Below, in pieces: positions 18,899-28,303 of a DNA stretch of 64,000 bases. How positions within the stretch are numbered: the first letter of the stretch is position 1; each line of letters begins with the position of its first letter. The DNA comes from Bacillota bacterium (GTDB lineage: Bacteria > Bacillota > Dethiobacteria > DTU022 > UBA8154). The stretch spans positions 1 through 64,000 of the forward strand of contig JAAYFF010000012.1 in the NCBI GenBank assembly GCA_012728375.1. Direction: 5' to 3'. The translations under genes and the position numbers were made by a program. Under the pieces are notes generated by a model that saw nothing but the letters and a program-made list of their open reading frames with translations, was not told where the DNA came from and made no database searches.

Positions 18899-19626
18899 TG
18901 GAATTTACCTATAGCAAATACAGATTTTTACTGGAGTTACTTAAACATAAAAAATATGAATTTGCCTCTTATAGTAACTATAAGGCTATATCTAAGCCCG
19001 TTATTTTAAGACATGACATAGATAATTCCCTGACAAAAGCTTTGGAAATAGCAAAGATTGAAAATGAATTTCATGTTAAATCAACTTATTTTGTTTTGTT
19101 ATCCACCGATTTTTATAATATTTTTTCAAAAAGCTGCAATGCGATAATAAAAGAAATAATCAATTTAGGTCACGAGATAGGGTTACACTTTGATGAACAA
19201 AGATACATAATAAATTCAGAAAATGAACTAGAACGTTATGTCGAATACGAAAAAAAAATACTTGAGGGAGTAATAGAAAGATCTGTCGAAGCAGTCTCTA
19301 TGCATCGACCGTCCAAATGGATTCTAGAGAATAATATTCAGTTTAGATCTCTGATAAATACTTATGGGGCCGAATTTTTTATTACTTTTAAATATCTATC
19401 TGACTCCAGAATGCAATGGAGAGAAGATGTAATTGGTATAATAAACAGCGAGAGATATGATAAACTGCATATTTTAACCCATCCTTTTTGGTATGCTCAC
19501 GATAGCGGAAATATAAAAAGCCGGATTAAGGGATATATAAATAGTGCAAAAAAAGAAAGATATTATCAATTAAAAGAAAATATCACTAAATTAGAAGAAA
19601 TTCTTGAGTTAGAAGAGGTTTTATAA
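18895..19626 (+). CDS. Polysaccharide deacetylase-like protein
   Basis: 'PVILRHDIDNSLTKALEIAKIENEFHVKSTYFVLLSTDFYN...LGHEIGLHFDEQRY'. Confidence 0.75.
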   Translation: MMEFTYSKYRFLLELLKHKKYEFASYSNYKAISKPVILRHDIDNSLTKALEIAKIENEFHVKSTYFVLLSTDFYNIFSKSCNAIIKEIINLGHEIGLHFDEQRYIINSENELERYVEYEKKILEGVIERSVEAVSMHRPSKWILENNIQFRSLINTYGAEFFITFKYLSDSRMQWREDVIGIINSERYDKLHILTHPFWYAHDSGNIKSRIKGYINSAKKERYYQLKENITKLEEILELEEVL

Positions 19627-19656
19627 GGTTTTTTGTGCTAAAAGGAGATTTTTGTA

Positions 19657-20580
19657 ATGCTGCATATTGATGATATTAAAAATTATTTACTAGAAAATAA
19701 TTATGATTTCAAGTATTATGGAGACAAAGAAATCAAAATAGCAGGTTTTTGCTCATTGAGCAAACCAAAAAGAAAATCGATAACTTGGATAAAAAATTAT
19801 TCTTTCGATAAAATTAAGGAACTAAAAGAGCTTAAGGTTATTATAGTCACTGATCATAAAGGTCTGGAGTTATCTCATAAAGAAGGATATAATGTAATAA
19901 TTTGCGATAGCCCAAAAGAGGTTTTCTTTAAGATACTATCACACTTTTTTGTTGAGGATGTTAAAGCGAGCATAAGCCCTAACTCTATTATTGAAACTGA
20001 TAAAATAGGAAAGAATGTATCCATCGGAAACAATTGTTATATTTCCAAAGACGTTACTATAGGTGATAACGTCATTATAAAACATAATGTCGTAATCGAA
20101 TGCAAGTGTATAATTGGCCGCAACTCTATTATACATTCCGGGGTAGTCATTGGAACAGATGGATTTGGATATTACAAGGCCGGTGACGGAGCAAATATAA
20201 AAGTGCCCCATTTTGGAGGAGTCATAATTGGGGAGGATGTCGAAATCGGGGCTAATACCTGTATTGATAGAGGCACATTAGATGACACAGTAATTGGCGA
20301 TAATGTAAAAATTGATAACCTTTCCATGATTGCTCATAATGTAGAAATAGGTAGCCGGACTATGATATTACCGCAGGTTGTTTTGGCTGGCAGTTGCTTT
20401 ATCGGTAAAAATGCATATCTAGCACCAGGTGCAATCGTAAAAAATCAAGTTAGAGTTGGCAATAACAGTATGGTCGGAATGAATGTTGTTGTCACTAATG
20501 ATTTAGAAGATGATACAGTTCTTGCTGGAAACCCTGCAAAAAAATTTAGAGTAAATTATCTTGATATACTTGATCTTTAG
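19657..20580 (+). CDS. LpxD-like N-acyltransferase (left-handed beta-helix)
   Basis: '[48 protein letters not shown]', matching the LpxD core including the IAHNVEIG histidine. Confidence 0.88.
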   Translation: MLHIDDIKNYLLENNYDFKYYGDKEIKIAGFCSLSKPKRKSITWIKNYSFDKIKELKELKVIIVTDHKGLELSHKEGYNVIICDSPKEVFFKILSHFFVEDVKASISPNSIIETDKIGKNVSIGNNCYISKDVTIGDNVIIKHNVVIECKCIIGRNSIIHSGVVIGTDGFGYYKAGDGANIKVPHFGGVIIGEDVEIGANTCIDRGTLDDTVIGDNVKIDNLSMIAHNVEIGSRTMILPQVVLAGSCFIGKNAYLAPGAIVKNQVRVGNNSMVGMNVVVTNDLEDDTVLAGNPAKKFRVNYLDILDL

Positions 20581-20592
20581 GCGCAAATCGGA

Positions 20593-21921
20593 ATGAGGAT
20601 AGATGGAATGAAACAGAAACTATTACAAAAAATTCAAAATAGGCAAATAGCTGTAGGTGTAGTCGGACTTGGGTATGTTGGTCTTCCCCTTGCCGTTGAA
20701 AAAGCAAAAGCAGGCTTTAAGACCATTGGATTTGATATACAGCCTCATAAAGTTGCTATGGTCAACGCGGGAAAGAATTATATCGGGGACGTTGTAAGCA
20801 GCGATCTTTCACAGCTAGTTAAAAAAGGAATGCTATCTGCTTCATCCGATTTCTCTTTTATCAAAGACATGGATTTTATCGCCATCTGTGTTCCTACTCC
20901 CTTAGATATGTATCAGCAGCCGGATATAACTTACATAAAGAAATCTTCGGAGGATATTAGCAAATACCTGAAAAAAGAAACGATGGTTGTTCTTGAGTCC
21001 ACTACCTATCCGGGAACAACTGAAGAATTAATAAAACCCATTCTTGAGAAGGGCTCCGGTTTAAAATGCGGGATAGATTTTTATCTCGGATTTTCCCCGG
21101 AGCGCGTTGATCCCGGTAATTTAATCTACAATACGAAAAATACACCAAAAGTTGTTGGCGCTGTTGGCGAGGATGCTACTGAAGTGATTGCCGCGATGTA
21201 TCGCGCGGTTCTTAATGGCGATGTTTATACAGTATCCAGTCCAAAAGTGGCGGAGATGGAAAAAATACTTGAGAATGTATATAGAAATGTAAATATTGGA
21301 CTTGTAAATGAGCTGGCAATATTATGTAATAAAATGGGCATAAATTTCTGGGAAGTAATAGAGGCAGCGAAAACAAAGCCATACGGATTTCAGGCTTTCT
21401 ATCCTGGTCCCGGATTGGGTGGTCACTGTATTCCCATTGACCCCTATTACTTATCCTGGAAAGCGCGGGAATATGGATTTCACACATCAATGATTGAGTC
21501 TTCGATGATGATCAATGATCGCATGCCCGAGTATTGTGCCGAAAGAGCGAGCAAGATCTTGAATCGATATAAGAAGGCTGTTAACGGGGCCAAAATACTA
21601 GTTCTTGGGGTGGCTTACAAGCAAGATATTGATGATTACCGGGAAAGCCCCGCCATTAAAGTTATTAATGAACTTAAAAAAGAAGGGGCAGATGTTGTTT
21701 ATTTTGACCCGTTTGTACCCGAGTATCGTGATCGCGGCAAAGTCTTTAAAGGGGAGTTAGAACTGACCAAAGAACTGCTTCAAAGTGCTGATTTGGTTAT
21801 CGTTGCTACGGCACATACTGCAGTGGATTATGACTTTGTGCAGAAACACGCCCGGATTATTTTTGACACCAAGAATGCCATGAAGAATGTAAAAAACAGG
21901 GATAATATTGAGCTTCTCTAG
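20593..21921 (+). CDS. UDP-N-acetylglucosamine 6-dehydrogenase-like nucleotide sugar dehydrogenase (WbpA/WecC-like)
   Basis: 'VGVVGLGYVGLPLAVEKAKAGF', 'VLESTTYPGTTEE', 'GPGLGGHCIPIDPYYLSWKARE'. Confidence 0.93.
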   Translation: MRIDGMKQKLLQKIQNRQIAVGVVGLGYVGLPLAVEKAKAGFKTIGFDIQPHKVAMVNAGKNYIGDVVSSDLSQLVKKGMLSASSDFSFIKDMDFIAICVPTPLDMYQQPDITYIKKSSEDISKYLKKETMVVLESTTYPGTTEELIKPILEKGSGLKCGIDFYLGFSPERVDPGNLIYNTKNTPKVVGAVGEDATEVIAAMYRAVLNGDVYTVSSPKVAEMEKILENVYRNVNIGLVNELAILCNKMGINFWEVIEAAKTKPYGFQAFYPGPGLGGHCIPIDPYYLSWKAREYGFHTSMIESSMMINDRMPEYCAERASKILNRYKKAVNGAKILVLGVAYKQDIDDYRESPAIKVINELKKEGADVVYFDPFVPEYRDRGKVFKGELELTKELLQSADLVIVATAHTAVDYDFVQKHARIIFDTKNAMKNVKNRDNIELL

Positions 21922-21934
21922 GAGGAAACACTGA

Positions 21935-22894
21935 ATGCGGAAAAAATTATGTGTCATTGGAGGGGGGCGGTGGGGTGAAAATCATATCAGAACTCTCTTC
22001 CAGATGGGCAACCTGGCGGGTATTGTAGAAACTAATTCGCAAAGAATGGACGAGTTGCTAGAAAAATACCCCGTCCAGGGATTTACTCAAATAGATGATG
22101 CGATTCAGCAAGAATTTGATGGTTATATCTTAGCCACGCCGGCGGAAACGCATTATCCTGTTGCAAGAAAATTATTGGAGAGAGGATTAAGCATACTTAT
22201 AGAAAAACCGATGGCCCTTTCCTCCAAACATTCCCGGGAACTGCTTGAAATTGCCGGGCGGACAAAGGCCAGGCTTATGGTTGGGCATCTTTTATTATTT
22301 CATCCGGCCATTAGAAAAATTAAAGAAATTATCGATAGCGGCAAAATCGGCCGGCTTTATTATATTTACTCCACCAGGTTAAATTTAGGCACAGTCAGAA
22401 CAGAGGAGAATGTTTTCTGGTCTTTTGCGCCCCACGATATATCGGTTCTTGATTATTTCGTCGGACAACCTCCTTTGAAGATACAAGCCAAGGGTGCAAA
22501 ATTCCTGCAAAACAATATCTATGATGTCACTATAGCCCAATTTGAATACCCGGATAACATTCATGCGCATATCTTTGTTTCCTGGCTGCATCCATTTAAA
22601 GAACAAAGGTTGGTTGTGGTCGGGAGCCAAGGGATGGTTTCTTTTGACGATTCTTCCTTGGAAAAGAACATTCTTTACTATAATAAACGTATAGATTGGA
22701 TGGATGGAAGACCGGTTAAGGTGGAGCAGCCGGATGAGATCATTGCTTATGAGAAACGCATGCCGCTGTCTGAAGAACTTAAGTACTTTATAGAAAACCT
22801 CGATAAAGAAATAAATATCTCCAGCGGAAAGACCGGTCATGAAGTAGTAAAAGTGCTGGAGAAGGTGCATAATCAAATCTCCCGTGAGGAGTAA
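21935..22894 (+). CDS. Gfo/Idh/MocA-family oxidoreductase (WbpB-like)
   Basis: 'CVIGGGRWGENHIRTLFQMG', 'GLSILIEKPMALS'. Confidence 0.88.
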   Translation: MRKKLCVIGGGRWGENHIRTLFQMGNLAGIVETNSQRMDELLEKYPVQGFTQIDDAIQQEFDGYILATPAETHYPVARKLLERGLSILIEKPMALSSKHSRELLEIAGRTKARLMVGHLLLFHPAIRKIKEIIDSGKIGRLYYIYSTRLNLGTVRTEENVFWSFAPHDISVLDYFVGQPPLKIQAKGAKFLQNNIYDVTIAQFEYPDNIHAHIFVSWLHPFKEQRLVVVGSQGMVSFDDSSLEKNILYYNKRIDWMDGRPVKVEQPDEIIAYEKRMPLSEELKYFIENLDKEINISSGKTGHEVVKVLEKVHNQISREE

Positions 22895-22910
22895 ACTGTG
22901 GTGATGGTAG

Positions 22911-23474
22911 ATGGAAGATTATTTTGTACATGAAAGCAGTTATGTGGATGAAGGAGTGTCTATCGGCAGCGGTACAAAGATATGGCATTTCTGCCATATT
23001 CAAAAAGGCGCTCGACTGGGAGAAAACTGTATCCTTGGCCAGAATGTCAATATATCTAATAACGTGAAGATAGGTAACGGTGTAAAGATCCAGAACAACG
23101 TTTCAGTGTATGAAGGTGTGGAACTTGAAGACTATGTATTTTGCGGGCCTTCTATGGTATTTACCAATGATCTGACACCAAGAAGCAAATACCCCAAAGG
23201 CAGCAAAGGGTATAAAAAAACTCTGGTCAAGCACGGAGCTACTATCGGCGCTAATGCGACTATTGTTTCAGGAATTACTATAGGGCGGTGGGCTATGATC
23301 GCTGCCGGTGCCGTAGTGACCAAAGATGTACCGGATTATGCTTTGATGGCGGGGATGCCTGCGAGATTAATAGGTTGGGTCTGTGAATGCGGAAAGCCGC
23401 TTAAAGAAAGGTTAAAGTGCAGAGACTGTGGAAGGGAATATAAGTTAGAAAAAGGGTTACTTCTGGAGAGATGA
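22911..23474 (+). CDS. UDP-amino-sugar N-acetyltransferase (WbpD-like) with C-terminal Cys-rich zinc-ribbon-like tail
   Basis: Hexapeptide repeats '[31 protein letters not shown]...[10 protein letters not shown]'; tail '[20 protein letters not shown]'. Confidence 0.9.
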   Translation: MEDYFVHESSYVDEGVSIGSGTKIWHFCHIQKGARLGENCILGQNVNISNNVKIGNGVKIQNNVSVYEGVELEDYVFCGPSMVFTNDLTPRSKYPKGSKGYKKTLVKHGATIGANATIVSGITIGRWAMIAAGAVVTKDVPDYALMAGMPARLIGWVCECGKPLKERLKCRDCGREYKLEKGLLLER

Positions 23475-23492
23475 AGATAAAGGAGCAGTAAA

Positions 23493-24632
23493 GTGCAATT
23501 CAGGGATTTGAGAGCCCAATATCAACGTTATAAAACCGAGATCGATGCAGCAATACAAAAAGTGCTATGTAGCGCAAACTTCATTGGCGGAAACGAAGTT
23601 GCCGAGCTGGAAGAACAGTTAGCTGAATACGTGGGTGTTAAACACTGCGTCACCTGTGCCAACGGCACTGAGGCCATGACGCTTGTTCTGATGGCCTGGG
23701 GTATTAAAGAGGGGGATGCGGTTTTTGTCCCGGATTTTACATTTTTTGCAACGGGTGAAGTTGTAGCTTTTCGAGGGGCAACACCTGTATTTGTAGATGT
23801 AGAGCGGGATACCTTTAACATTGATCCCTTAAAGCTGGAAAAAGCAATTAAGAGGACAATTAAAGAAGGTAAATTAACACCTAAAGCCGTTATTCCTGTT
23901 GACTTATTTGGCTTGCCGGCAAACTATCCTGAGATCGAGAAGATTGCCCGCAAGTATAATCTTCTGGTGCTTGAAGACGGAGCACAGGGTATGGGAGGCA
24001 ATATAAACGGGAAAAGAGCCTGCAGCTTTGGCAACGCGGCTACTACTTCTTTTTTCCCTGCCAAACCGCTGGGCTGCTATGGAGACGGCGGAGCTGTATT
24101 TACTGACGATGACGGTCTTGCACAGCTTGTCAAATCCCTGAAAGTGCACGGCAAAGGGAAAAATAAATATGATAATGTGAGGATTGGCGTTAACTCAAGG
24201 CTAGACGCTATCCAAGCAGCTATTCTTAAAGTAAAACTAAGAGCGTTAATTGAACATGAACTGGAAGATGTAAACAGGGTCTATCGTTTATACAATGAAA
24301 GGCTTCAAGGCATTGTTGAAACCCCTGTTATCCCTGAAGGATACTATTCCAGCTTTGCTCAGTACACAATTAAATTAAAAAACAAGCAACAGCGTGACGA
24401 GCTCCAAGCAAAATTAAAAGAACAGGGCATCCCCAGCATGATTTATTACATAAAACCAATGCATAAACAGGGAGCTTTTTCATATTTGGAGTATGACGAT
24501 CAGGATTTTAAAGTAGTCAACGAACTTTGCGACATTGTACTTTCCCTGCCAATGCATCCGTATTTAAGTGAGGAGGCCGTTGAATCTGTGGCTGAAAGTA
24601 TACAAAAATTTTATCACTTTTTATATAAGTGA
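23493..24632 (+). CDS. DegT/DnrJ/EryC1/StrS aminotransferase (WbpE-like)
   Basis: 'CVTCANGTEAMTLVLMAWGIKEGDAVFVPDFTFFATGEVV', 'SFFPAKPLGCYGDGGAVFTDD'. Confidence 0.93.
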   Translation: MQFRDLRAQYQRYKTEIDAAIQKVLCSANFIGGNEVAELEEQLAEYVGVKHCVTCANGTEAMTLVLMAWGIKEGDAVFVPDFTFFATGEVVAFRGATPVFVDVERDTFNIDPLKLEKAIKRTIKEGKLTPKAVIPVDLFGLPANYPEIEKIARKYNLLVLEDGAQGMGGNINGKRACSFGNAATTSFFPAKPLGCYGDGGAVFTDDDGLAQLVKSLKVHGKGKNKYDNVRIGVNSRLDAIQAAILKVKLRALIEHELEDVNRVYRLYNERLQGIVETPVIPEGYYSSFAQYTIKLKNKQQRDELQAKLKEQGIPSMIYYIKPMHKQGAFSYLEYDDQDFKVVNELCDIVLSLPMHPYLSEEAVESVAESIQKFYHFLYK

Positions 24633-24652
24633 TTAATTCGAGGAGAAAACGG

Positions 24653-25732
24653 ATGAAAATACTATCTATTGTAGGTGCAAGACCTCAATTTGTTAAAGAG
24701 GCTATAGTACAACATGAAATTAATAAATTTAATGATATAAAGGAAGTAGTAGTCCATACTGGACAGCATTATGATGAAAATATGTCTGATGTTTTTTTTG
24801 ATGTTTTAAATATGCGAAAACCGAAATACAACCTGGGAATAAGTGCATCAATGCATGGTGAAATGACAGGTAAAATGATAATTGAATTAGAGAAGATCAT
24901 GGTCAAGGAAAATCCTCATGTAGTTTTATTATATGGGGATACAAATTCAACATTGGCGGGAGCTATAGCGGCATCAAAACTAAAGTTTAAAATTGCTCAT
25001 GTAGAAGCAGGACTCAGGCAAGAACCAAAAGACGCGCCAGAAGAAATTAATAGGGTGCTTACTGACAGGATATCAAATTATTTATTCTGTCCTAGTGAAT
25101 TGAGTATAGAAAACCTTAATAAAGAAGGCATTGTAAAAGGAATTTATTTTACCGGAGATGTTATGTATGATTTATACCTAAAAATGAAACCCAGATTTAA
25201 TTATTCACTAATGGAAAAATTGGGATTAAAGAAAAATGAATTTATTATGATGACATTACATAGGGACTTTAATGTTGATCTTCCGGAGAGACTTAAAAAA
25301 ATTCTTACGGAAATAAATAAGGTTTCAAAACAAATAAAAGTAGTTTTTCCCATACATCCAAGAACAAAGAAAAGAATTAACGATTTTAACCTTGAGGATT
25401 TTATTAAAGATGTTATGGTAATAGAGCCGATTAATTATTTGGAATTGATGGGCTTAACAGAGAGTTGTTATAAAGTAATTACTGATAGTGGCGGATACCA
25501 AAAGGAAGCATATTTTGCCGGAAAACAAGCTGTAGTAATAATGCCTGATACAGGCTGGAGAGAATTAACGGATTTAGGGTTTAATAAGTTAGCAAACGAA
25601 AACAATATATACCGAAAAATTATGGAAGACAATATAACAAAATATACCAAGAACATATATGGTGACGGTAATGCAGCAGAGAAGATAGTAAGCATTTTAA
25701 GAAATGATTTTTTAAAGGCTTATGGGGTATAG
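24653..25732 (+). CDS. Non-hydrolysing UDP-N-acetylglucosamine 2-epimerase (WbpI/WecB-like)
   Basis: 'MKILSIVGARPQFVKEAIV', 'VHTGQHYDENMSDVFF', 'HVEAGLRQEPKDAPEEINRVLTD', 'VITDSGGYQKEAYFAGK'. Confidence 0.92.
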   Translation: MKILSIVGARPQFVKEAIVQHEINKFNDIKEVVVHTGQHYDENMSDVFFDVLNMRKPKYNLGISASMHGEMTGKMIIELEKIMVKENPHVVLLYGDTNSTLAGAIAASKLKFKIAHVEAGLRQEPKDAPEEINRVLTDRISNYLFCPSELSIENLNKEGIVKGIYFTGDVMYDLYLKMKPRFNYSLMEKLGLKKNEFIMMTLHRDFNVDLPERLKKILTEINKVSKQIKVVFPIHPRTKKRINDFNLEDFIKDVMVIEPINYLELMGLTESCYKVITDSGGYQKEAYFAGKQAVVIMPDTGWRELTDLGFNKLANENNIYRKIMEDNITKYTKNIYGDGNAAEKIVSILRNDFLKAYGV

Positions 25733-26846
25733 GAGAATGGGTAAAAAAATTTGTCATATTACAAGTGTACATAGAAGATATGATGTTAGAATATTTATTA
25801 AGCAATGTCAATCACTTGCTAAAAATGGTTATGATGTTACATTGCTAGTCAATGATGAAAAAAATGATGAAACCCTTGAAGGGGTAAAAATTATATCTAC
25901 AAAATATAAACCAAAAAATAGAATAGATAGGTTTATATATTCCTCAAAAAAAATGTTTAATAAGGCGATTGAAATTGATGCAGATATATATCAATTGCAT
26001 GATCCTGATCTATTACCACTGGGAAATAAATTAAAAAAACTAGGTAAAAAGGTTATTTTTGACTCTCACGAGGATGTACCTCAACAAATAAAGGATAAAC
26101 AGTGGATTCCTAAATTGTTTAGAAACGCAATCTCAAAATTTTATGAAAGCTATGAGAAGAATACCGTAAAGCAGTATGATGCCGTAATAAGTGTAACCCC
26201 TCATTTAGTAGAAAGGTTTAAAAAAATTAATTTAAACGCATCTCTTGTTACAAACTACCCAATCGTAGATAAAGATGAAATTATAATTAAAAAGTCTGAA
26301 AGGGCTATCTGTTTTGCCGGTGGGATTACAGAACAATGGAGCCATCACAATATACTAAAAGCCTTAAAAAATATAGATAATATTAAATATATACTTGCCG
26401 GTAGCGCGACTAATGATTATTTAAAATTGTTAAAAGAAATGCCTGCATGGCAAAGTGTTGAATATAAAGGCGTAATTCCCCATCAGGAAGTTAAAAATGT
26501 TTATTTAAGATCTATTGCAGGTATGGCACTAAACAATTCAAGTCAGGCAAAAGGCCAAGGAACTTTAGGCAATACTAAACTTTTTGAATTTATGGAGGCC
26601 AAGTTGCCTGTTATATGCACTGATTATTTATTATGGAAAGAAATAATTAATGAATACAAATGCGGAATTTGTGTGAACCCAGATAATGTTGCTGAGATAA
26701 AAGAAGCTATAGAATATATAATAAATAACCCCAAAGAAGCGGAACAAATGGGCGAGAACGGACGAAGAGCAGTCCTTGAAAAATTTAATTGGGGAACGCA
26801 AGAAAAGGTTTTGTTGGAGATATATGAAGTTTTGTCTTTAGATTAG
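25722..26846 (+). CDS. Glycosyltransferase family 4
   Basis: 'KICHITSVHRRYDVRIFIKQCQSLAKNGYDVTLLV', 'GTLGNTKLFEFMEAKLPVICTDY'. Confidence 0.85.
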   Translation: MGYRRMGKKICHITSVHRRYDVRIFIKQCQSLAKNGYDVTLLVNDEKNDETLEGVKIISTKYKPKNRIDRFIYSSKKMFNKAIEIDADIYQLHDPDLLPLGNKLKKLGKKVIFDSHEDVPQQIKDKQWIPKLFRNAISKFYESYEKNTVKQYDAVISVTPHLVERFKKINLNASLVTNYPIVDKDEIIIKKSERAICFAGGITEQWSHHNILKALKNIDNIKYILAGSATNDYLKLLKEMPAWQSVEYKGVIPHQEVKNVYLRSIAGMALNNSSQAKGQGTLGNTKLFEFMEAKLPVICTDYLLWKEIINEYKCGICVNPDNVAEIKEAIEYIINNPKEAEQMGENGRRAVLEKFNWGTQEKVLLEIYEVLSLD

Positions 26847-26866
26847 GCAGCAAATGGAAACTCAAG

Positions 26867-28243
26867 ATGACGAGAGTAAAACGGTTATATAAAGTTAAAA
26901 TAGGTTGGGACACAAGCAGTATGAACTTTGCAATAAAGAAATCAACATTAAAATTAACCCTGCTACTTTTACTATTCAAGGCAGCTTTAGATCTTGCCTA
27001 TGTGTATGTAATATCTCCCGTTTATGCATATTCAGGCTTTACTATTGCAATAGACTTTTTGGCTCTGATTGAATCTTATATACTTACTTTAATCATTGGC
27101 TTTATGGTTCCATCCAATATTGGCAGACCCTCTCATTTTTTCATTTGGATGCTGGCGGTAGGCGCATTAATTCCTTCCCTAACTTATTACGCTATTCATT
27201 CCGGTAGCAGGATGTTTATGTATATGCTGGTGCTGAGCTTTATTTGTGTAGTAGTTATGAGTAAAATAGCTCTTGTTAAAATTGGAACATTAAAGGAGGG
27301 GCGTGTTATTGGGATTGGCTTATTGATAGCTACAGTAATTATTGTAGCGGTATCTATGATAGTTAAGGGAGGGTTAAGCCATTTCAATTTGAATATAAGC
27401 AAAGTATACGAACATCGTAGGGATGTAGGGGCTTTAATTGGTACAGGGTTATGGGGGTATATAAATACATGGGCTTTCAAGGTTATCAATCCCGCTTTAA
27501 TCGGATGGGCCTTTTGGCAAAATAGGACTAAGCTAGTACTAGCCTTCTCAGTTTTACAAATTCTGTTCTTTGGTATTAGTTCACATAAGTCAGTATTGTT
27601 TTATCCAGCTCTCATTTTGGTACTTTATTTGTTTGCAGAAAAGCGAAAAGCGTTAAACCTTATGACCTGGGGTTTAATAGTAGTTATCATTGTATCCTCA
27701 GCAGTTTCTATTCTTATAGATTATCATTGGTTATCGTCATTATTTATTAGGCGTGTTTTTTTAGTGCCTGCTTCATTAAATTTTGTTTATTATGAACTAT
27801 TCTCCCGAATAGGCCATGTTTTTATGTCAAATAGTGTGTTGTCTTGGTTGTTTGAGTATCCCTTTCATGTTAACCCAGTGCTGCTGGTAAGTGAATATTT
27901 ATATGGTCACCAAAACACATGGGCAAACAATGGCTTTTTAGCAACAGGATATATGCATTTCGGCTTTTTGGGAATGATAATATTTTCTTTGATAGTGGGA
28001 GTGTTGCTATGGCTGTTGGATATTTTGGTATACAGAAGGCTACCTTTGTGGTTAGGCATTAGTATTGTTACCATGCCTATTTTTAGTTTGTTTACCAGTG
28101 CAGATCTGACTACTGCCCTATTAACCCATGGTATTTTGGTAGGAATGTTAGTTTTACTTGTATTGGGCAACAAGCAAAATGTTACGGAAAAGGAAATCAA
28201 ACAGGGAGCCGAGGCATATTTGTCATCTGACCTCGGTTCATGA
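26867..28243 (+). CDS. Wzy-like O-antigen/EPS polymerase (multi-spanning membrane protein)
   Basis: 458 aa, about ten or more hydrophobic segments, located between GT and flippase genes. Confidence 0.7.
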   Translation: MTRVKRLYKVKIGWDTSSMNFAIKKSTLKLTLLLLLFKAALDLAYVYVISPVYAYSGFTIAIDFLALIESYILTLIIGFMVPSNIGRPSHFFIWMLAVGALIPSLTYYAIHSGSRMFMYMLVLSFICVVVMSKIALVKIGTLKEGRVIGIGLLIATVIIVAVSMIVKGGLSHFNLNISKVYEHRRDVGALIGTGLWGYINTWAFKVINPALIGWAFWQNRTKLVLAFSVLQILFFGISSHKSVLFYPALILVLYLFAEKRKALNLMTWGLIVVIIVSSAVSILIDYHWLSSLFIRRVFLVPASLNFVYYELFSRIGHVFMSNSVLSWLFEYPFHVNPVLLVSEYLYGHQNTWANNGFLATGYMHFGFLGMIIFSLIVGVLLWLLDILVYRRLPLWLGISIVTMPIFSLFTSADLTTALLTHGILVGMLVLLVLGNKQNVTEKEIKQGAEAYLSSDLGS

Positions 28244-28302
28244 CCTAAACGATACCTGTATCTTTTATAAGGGGGTGTCGATTTTGCCCCCGGAGGAGTT
28301 TA
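28215..28302 (+). pseudogene. Short N-terminal remnant of a GT4 glycosyltransferase
   Basis: 'HICHLTSVHDLNDTCIFYKGVSIL' resembles the N-terminus of the intact GT at 25722 ('KICHITSVHRRYDVRIFIKQCQSL'). Confidence 0.55.
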
Positions 28303-28303
28303 A

